Positions 36,193 to 40,007 of a stretch of DNA of 40,007 nt are shown here, piece by piece (positions within the stretch are counted from its first letter, which is position 1; each line of letters opens with the position of its first letter). Under the pieces are notes generated by a model, which saw nothing but the letters and a program-made list of their open reading frames with translations, was not told the DNA's origin and did not search any database. This DNA is from a virus: IMG/VR virus record IMGVR_UViG_3300031565_000126, positions 1 to 40,007 of that record; one strand, written 5' to 3'. The position numbers and the translations under genes were made by a program.

Positions 36193-37692
36193 TCACGCTA
36201 CAGAGATATTGTAGATTCCGCTCGCCACGTTCGCGCCGAACCGAGTGAAGGCCCGCCGCGTGTAGAGCTCGATCAAGAACTGGTCGGTCTTCTGGATACG
36301 GTCCATGAAGAACTGCGTGTCCCGGCGCACTCCGCCAAGCCAGCCAGCAGGGTTGAACAAGGTGATCTGGCCCTTGACGTTGGTGGTCTCGGTGTCTACG
36401 CACTTGCCGTCAGAGTCGGTCTTGGTGGCGTAGGGCGGGCAGATGATCGGGATGCCGTAGATGCTGCCAAGCTCGCCGGTTACGATAGTGGCCTGGGGGC
36501 CGTACTTGTCGACGGTCTTGAAGACATCCAGTTCAAGCATGTTCATGTAGGTGTCCCAGTCGCAGACCAGTCGGAGATCACGAGCCCGCAGCCCCCAGTT
36601 GGTGTTCTTGATGAGGCTGTCAACGTCGTCATCGCAGCCGTTCAGCTTGCCGCGAGCGCGGACGATCTCCGCGGGGTCAAGCTCGCCGGCCTGGTTCTTG
36701 CCCTGGCCAGCGGTGGTCACGAGCCAGTAGTGCCGGATGCCATCCCAGGCTAGGTAGTGCTTGGTGTCGCCTGGGTCAGCGTCGTCCAGGTTGATGTTGG
36801 CCGTGCCAGCGTTGGTGGTGTCACCATTGAGGTAACACGAGCCAAGATAGAGTGCCGCCGACTCCGCTAGCTTCTTCCGAAGGAATGGCGTGTAGGCGAC
36901 CAGGCTATCCTCGCTCAACTCGCCCGACCATATCTGCTGAATGGTGAACTTCTTGGCCGTGAGCGTCGCCTTGCTCGAAGGTGTCTTGCTCGTGGTGTAG
37001 GCCGTCGCGTTGTAGACCAAGGACTCAGCGACGAACAGCATCTCGGGCGGAGCGCCGTCGATGGGAATGTAGCTCACGGGGGCAGTCATGGGCACCGTGG
37101 GGATGCTGGCTATGATGCCATCGTTGTTCTTGGCCGATTCCCACATGCTAGTCGCGTACTGAGCGCCGATAAGGTCAGCGCCGTAGCCAGACTCGCCGGT
37201 GTCCATTGCCCGAACAGGCTGGCCCTTGTCGTTGGAGAGGTGGATGCGCTCGCCTCCGCCCTCGAAGACTGCGGCCTGGTAGCACTGAGTAAAGCGCTCA
37301 GAAGGCTCGATGTTCACAGGGGCACCTCTTACTTTGCCGGCACCGTCCATGATCATTCGGGCAACCTCGAAGTTGGCCCGCCGCTCCTCTGCCTTCTCCT
37401 CTTGGCTGGGCCTGCTACCATCGGGCCGCACATCGGGGCCGGAGAAGCCCATGCGGTCGAACTCGTCCTTGGTGTGGTAGCCAGGCTGAATCGTTACCTT
37501 GCTCGGGGTCGTAAGCTCCCCAGCAGCGGCCTTGATCGCGTCACCGACGCGCCGCTCAAGGTCTTCCTCGCGCTGCTCGTCCCGCTCCTCCATCTTGGTT
37601 ATGGAGTCAGTCAGCCGCTCAATGGCGACAGCAATCGCGTCTTCCTGGTCGTCACCCTCCTGGTCATCGACCTTTGTGTCCTCATCGCTCAT
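36193..37692 (-). CDS. Major capsid protein, HK97 fold (499 aa)
   Basis: ATG overlaps the protease stop (TAATG). Residues ~15-60 are an acidic coiled coil (AIERLTDSITKMEERDEQRE), the delta/scaffold region usually removed by the protease. The HK97 shell domain follows: DTGESGYGADLIGAQYATSM, IPTVPMTAPVSYIPIDG, KKFTIQQIWSGELSEDS, LRLVCDWDTYMNMLELDVF, FFMDRIQKTDQFLIELYTRR. Forms the icosahedral shell. Followed by the HNH insertion and decoration genes. Confidence 0.92.
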   Translation of the reverse strand: MSDEDTKVDDQEGDDQEDAIAVAIERLTDSITKMEERDEQREEDLERRVGDAIKAAAGELTTPSKVTIQPGYHTKDEFDRMGFSGPDVRPDGSRPSQEEKAEERRANFEVARMIMDGAGKVRGAPVNIEPSERFTQCYQAAVFEGGGERIHLSNDKGQPVRAMDTGESGYGADLIGAQYATSMWESAKNNDGIIASIPTVPMTAPVSYIPIDGAPPEMLFVAESLVYNATAYTTSKTPSSKATLTAKKFTIQQIWSGELSEDSLVAYTPFLRKKLAESAALYLGSCYLNGDTTNAGTANINLDDADPGDTKHYLAWDGIRHYWLVTTAGQGKNQAGELDPAEIVRARGKLNGCDDDVDSLIKNTNWGLRARDLRLVCDWDTYMNMLELDVFKTVDKYGPQATIVTGELGSIYGIPIICPPYATKTDSDGKCVDTETTNVKGQITLFNPAGWLGGVRRDTQFFMDRIQKTDQFLIELYTRRAFTRFGANVASGIYNISVA

Positions 37693-38474
37693 TAGCGATA
37701 CCCTCCTCTCGCCATGTTCTGGCGGATTCTCTCTTCCGTCTTTCCCGTCGCCTTAGCCAGCCCAGCGACGATCAAGTCCCTGGTGCTAGGCCTCGCCAGC
37801 CGACGGGCTAGATGGCTAACCACGCGGCCCTCTAGCCGCCTCAGTTCCGTGTTCTCAGCAACCTCGTTCTCGTCTGGAATGAGTTGACAATGTGGAATCT
37901 GGATCGTTGGAATAGCGTTCCTCATGGCCTCCGGCCCCCACAAGGGAGTTGCCCTATAGCCATAGCCAGGGGGCAGGTAGTCTTCCAAGGAAAGCACTTC
38001 GCCATCGGCCCGGACGATCAGGGCCATCGGGTCGGCGGGGACGGTGACGAACGACCACTCTAGGAGTTCTTGGCGAAGGAACACGAGCACATCCCGCTTA
38101 TCCTTCCCCTCGCCTACCTTGCGGACCTCCGTCTCTTTGGGGAGCCAGCGCACAGAGGTGGCGTTGATGTAGCCGTTCTGTATCTTGCGGAAGACGCTCG
38201 CGCCTACGGGGTCTTCGAGGTCGAACTCGGCCTTGGCGACCAGTTCCTTCTCTGTAGCGATGCGCTCGACTGTGCGAGCGAAGGGCATGGCGTTATCGTC
38301 ATGCTGCCAGAGGACGACCGGGTTGCGGTCGTAGTTGTCGAACTCCCAGCCCTTGGGGTCGATGATCGCGCCGTCACGAGCGATGTCGCCAGTGGAGATG
38401 ACCGAGGTTACTGTGCGGGATTCGGAGTCTACGTTTCGAAGTTGCCCGAAGCTCTCAAGTCTCTGAAATGCCAA
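37692..38474 (-). CDS. Prohead (HK97-type, U35) protease (~260 aa)
   Basis: The frame is open to GTG 38507, but codons 1-11 coincide with the terminator hairpin 38473-38503. TTG 38474 is preferred, with GAGAGGAG nine bases upstream in that hairpin's loop and arm. Catalytic region: NPVVLWQHDDNAMPFART (His), GYINATSVRWLPKETE (Ser), LLEWSFVTVPADPMAL. Matures the capsid by cleaving the delta region. C-terminal ~60 residues are helical and basic (EGRVVSHLARRLARPSTRDL). First gene of the capsid/tail operon. Confidence 0.88.
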   Translation of the reverse strand: MAFQRLESFGQLRNVDSESRTVTSVISTGDIARDGAIIDPKGWEFDNYDRNPVVLWQHDDNAMPFARTVERIATEKELVAKAEFDLEDPVGASVFRKIQNGYINATSVRWLPKETEVRKVGEGKDKRDVLVFLRQELLEWSFVTVPADPMALIVRADGEVLSLEDYLPPGYGYRATPLWGPEAMRNAIPTIQIPHCQLIPDENEVAENTELRRLEGRVVSHLARRLARPSTRDLIVAGLAKATGKTEERIRQNMARGGYR

Positions 38475-38503
38475 AAGCCCCGACTCCTCTCTGAAGTCGG
38501 GGC
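38473..38503 (-). terminator. Intrinsic terminator in the leader of the capsid operon
   Basis: Minus strand GCCCCGACT (38495-38503) pairs perfectly with AGTCGGGGC (38477-38485), with a nine-base loop containing GAGAGG, followed by TTTT (38473-38476). It lies ~41 nt after the predicted start of the 38551-38579 promoter and overlaps the beginning of the protease frame. A 19-codon GTG leader frame (38455-38514, GGAG upstream) runs across it. Confidence 0.72.
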
Positions 38504-38550
38504 ACACGGGCCACGATTGACTCCGGGCACAAAGGCCACTGCTGATTAAA

Positions 38551-38579
38551 AGTCTATACGGTTAATTCAATGTTGTCAA
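38551..38579 (-). promoter_or_regulatory. Sigma-70-type promoter for the capsid/tail operon
   Basis: TTGACA (38574-38579), 17-nt spacer, TAGACT (38551-38556) on the minus strand; start near 38544. It overlaps the stop of the micro-gene 38576-38680. Shares TTGACAACATTG with the early promoter and AACTTGACA/TAGACT with the packaging promoter. Confidence 0.7.
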
Positions 38580-38680
38580 GTTCTCCATCTTCTCCATGAG
38601 CGGATGGCCTCTAGCGTGAGTATTATGGAGAAGATACCGTAACCCGCTACCGTAACTACCGCTGCAATAATCTCACTCAT
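38576..38680 (-). CDS. 34-aa single-helix membrane micro-protein
   Basis: ATG 38680 behind GGGAGGGTAGGGGG. One membrane helix (IIAAVVTVAGYGIFSIILTL, ~4-23) and a basic, Trp-rich tail (IRSWRRWRT). Lies after the Com-like gene at the end of the packaging operon. Function unknown; the shape resembles small membrane-active or exclusion peptides. Confidence 0.6.
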   Translation of the reverse strand: MSEIIAAVVTVAGYGIFSIILTLEAIRSWRRWRT

Positions 38681-38684
38681 CCCC

Positions 38685-38813
38685 CTACCCTCCCTGATTC
38701 GTAGCCCCACAACGAGGGCACACTATCCTGAACGGCACCGATACCTTCTCCGCCAGCAGTTTAGCACATCGCCAGCAGCGCAGGCTTACGATGGGTTTAG
38801 CTACGACGGCCAT
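38685..38813 (-). CDS. Com-like zinc-finger protein (42 aa)
   Basis: ATG 38813 with GGGGGC upstream, overlapping the MuF end by 17 bases. LRCWRCAKLLAEKVSVPFRI then VCPRCGATNQ matches the Mu Com family pattern (C-x2-C-x-KLL...I-CPRCG-xN). Mu Com is an RNA-binding translational activator of mom; Com-like genes often follow MuF genes. No mom-like gene is seen here, so its target is open. Confidence 0.72.
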   Translation of the reverse strand: MAVVAKPIVSLRCWRCAKLLAEKVSVPFRIVCPRCGATNQGG

Positions 38814-40007
38814 TGCCCCCACTCAATATCGCCACTCTGGGCATCTCCCTCACGGGGAGAAGTCCACATTCACATTTTGGATGCGCTGGTGGCCCCTGGA
38901 AGCCGTTGCTGAACGCCTCCCCCAAACGCACCGGCCCATCAGCCGCAGCAGCCAAGCATAAGTCGCAGACATTGCTACCAGAGGTTTGCCACTCCTTGCC
39001 CTCATGCCCCAGGCTCTCATAAGAAGCGAGGCTCCCCTTGGTCTGGGCCGAAGCCGTCTCAGTCCTGGCGATGACCTCCGCCCGGTCCTTGCTGTAGCCC
39101 CATCCTTCGCGTAGGTGCTTCTGAAGCGTCTGTAGGCTCTCGCCCTGTGAGATGTTCTGCCTTACCAGGCCACGCACCCAATCCCTCGTCACCGCCGTAA
39201 TGCTCTCCTTGCCGCCTGGACTGAGGATCGCTATCGTGCGCTCTCGGGCAAACTTCGCTGCGAGCTCCTGCGCCGTGGCCAGCGTCCCTGTGAACCCCGT
39301 CTCCTCGAGCGCCGCAATGAAGGCCACCTTCAACTCAGCCGCAACCTCCTTGCCGTACCTCCGCTCCCAGTCCCAGGAGAAGCTGTCCACGTCCTTGACA
39401 TCAATGGCGCGTCCGGCCAGGTGCTTGGTGATGGCCTGGAGTTCTTTGCTCAAGCGTCCCTGCCAGCCCTTCTCCATACCGACAGCGCGTTCCAACGAGG
39501 CGGCCTGTGGCGGCGCTGGCGTGGACCCTAGCGGCACGATGTTGTTCGGCATCAGCGGCGTGTCGCCCCAAGGCACGGAGTCCTCACCGTCCCGCTCCCG
39601 CAGTTCATTGATGATGACCTTGCCGTTCTTGAGGTAAATCTCATCTAGCTCGGCCTGGAGCTTGCGATCGGTCTGGAGGGCAGGGATGTTATCGTAGCGG
39701 CCCACTAGCTCGTACTCAGGGCCGAAGTCGGGCTTGATGTAGAACTCGTTGAACTCGTCCATCATGGCGCTGAATTGATCGGTCATGGTCTCCCAGAAAG
39801 CCCTCTGCGCTGCGGGCATGTTCTCATAAGTGCGGTTGCCCACGGCCAGGATCTCAGGCGCTATCTCAAAGACACGGCAGACCTCCGTTACGCCCCACTC
39901 AAGCTGCGCCAGGAACTCCATGTCCTTGTGCGAGGGGAGCCCTTGGTCTAGAGCCTTCAGGTCGCCCGATACCACCCAGGCCCGATGCGCCTTATCTGTA
40001 CCTCGGA
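38797..40007 (-). CDS. Phage portal protein fused to MuF-like domain, C-terminal part
   Basis: Continuation of the gene starting at 854 (bases 39881-40007 repeat 1-127). The first ~150 residues finish the portal domain (FLAQLEWGVTEVCRVFEIAP, AAQRAFWETMTDQF). From about residue 420 of the 645-aa fusion comes a Mu gpF-like minor head domain with RAEVIARTETASA (~552-564), a CDLC pair (~590-593) and PAHPKCECGLLPV (~616-628), the usual metal-binding tail of this family. Portal and MuF are normally separate neighbouring genes; here they are one polypeptide, a fusion also known in other phages. It overlaps the following Com-like gene by 17 bases. MuF domains may be ejected or act in head assembly; its role here is unknown. 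Confidence 0.93.
   Translation of the reverse strand, partial: RGTDKAHRAWVVSGDLKALDQGLPSHKDMEFLAQLEWGVTEVCRVFEIAPEILAVGNRTYENMPAAQRAFWETMTDQFSAMMDEFNEFYIKPDFGPEYELVGRYDNIPALQTDRKLQAELDEIYLKNGKVIINELRERDGEDSVPWGDTPLMPNNIVPLGSTPAPPQAASLERAVGMEKGWQGRLSKELQAITKHLAGRAIDVKDVDSFSWDWERRYGKEVAAELKVAFIAALEETGFTGTLATAQELAAKFARERTIAILSPGGKESITAVTRDWVRGLVRQNISQGESLQTLQKHLREGWGYSKDRAEVIARTETASAQTKGSLASYESLGHEGKEWQTSGSNVCDLCLAAAADGPVRLGEAFSNGFQGPPAHPKCECGLLPVREMPRVAILSGGNGRRS
39881..40007. repeat. Terminal direct repeat, right copy
   Basis: Exact second copy of bases 1-127. Removing one copy joins the two halves of the portal-MuF gene in frame: 854 + 1084 nt = 646 codons including the stop. Confidence 0.95.

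Noticed and set aside
36446-37700. Plus-strand frames of 85-151 codons over the capsid gene start
   Set aside because: Antisense to the acidic N-terminal coil of the capsid protein; hydrophobic Leu/Val-rich output is the expected complement of Glu/Asp/Lys codons.
1-40007. CRISPR array, rRNA, tRNA or insertion sequence
   Set aside because: No regular short repeats with unique spacers, no transposase motifs with inverted ends, and no cloverleaf was found on reading either strand.

Overview
The window is an essentially complete genome of a temperate, tailed double-stranded DNA phage with an HK97-type head and a long-tailed (siphovirus-like) tail. The first 127 bases recur exactly as the last 127 (1-127 = 39881-40007). 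The sequence is therefore a closed circle of 39,880 bp cut inside the portal gene, and joining the ends restores one in-frame portal-MuF gene. Almost everything lies on the minus strand in long operons with ATGA/GTGA/TGATG overlaps. Only three convincing genes are on the plus strand: integrase, a secreted 'moron' and a leaderless HNH endonuclease.

Layout in direction of transcription (decreasing coordinates). (1) Early/replication operon, about 15545 down to 3967. It starts at a TTGACA promoter divergent from the integrase. It encodes many small proteins, a strikingly large number with CxxC zinc-ribbon clusters, plus an orphan DnaA domain-IV HTH protein, an HNH protein, a sigma-like HTH protein, a ParB-like protein, a RuvC-like resolvase and a replisome-organizer-like protein. 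The organizer gene carries five internal 45-bp tandem repeats that may be the replication origin. No polymerase, helicase or primase is recognised, so replication probably relies on the host. (2) Packaging operon, 3831 down across the circle junction to 38576: small zinc proteins, TerS, TerL, portal-MuF, a Com-like zinc protein and several one-helix micro-proteins. (3) Capsid/tail/lysis operon, 38474 down to 16682: prohead protease, major capsid protein, decoration proteins, connectors, tail tube, tail assembly chaperones with a -1 frameshift site, tape measure (902 aa), tail hub, fibres, holin and amidase endolysin, ending against the integrase.

Two late operons begin with the same architecture: a TTGACA / TAGACT promoter, a leader of about 42 nt carrying a shared CGGAG-CAA-CG element, then an intrinsic terminator before the first gene. 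This resembles promoter-proximal antitermination control and is the most interesting regulatory lead. Three separate tandem gene duplications in the structural module are a second unusual trait.

Host: the plus-strand secreted moron resembles, from memory, secreted proteins of Chloroflexota (Dehalococcoidia-like). The lysis cassette shows no spanin pair, which fits a host without an outer membrane. This is inference only; no database search was possible. No tRNA, rRNA or CRISPR array was seen.
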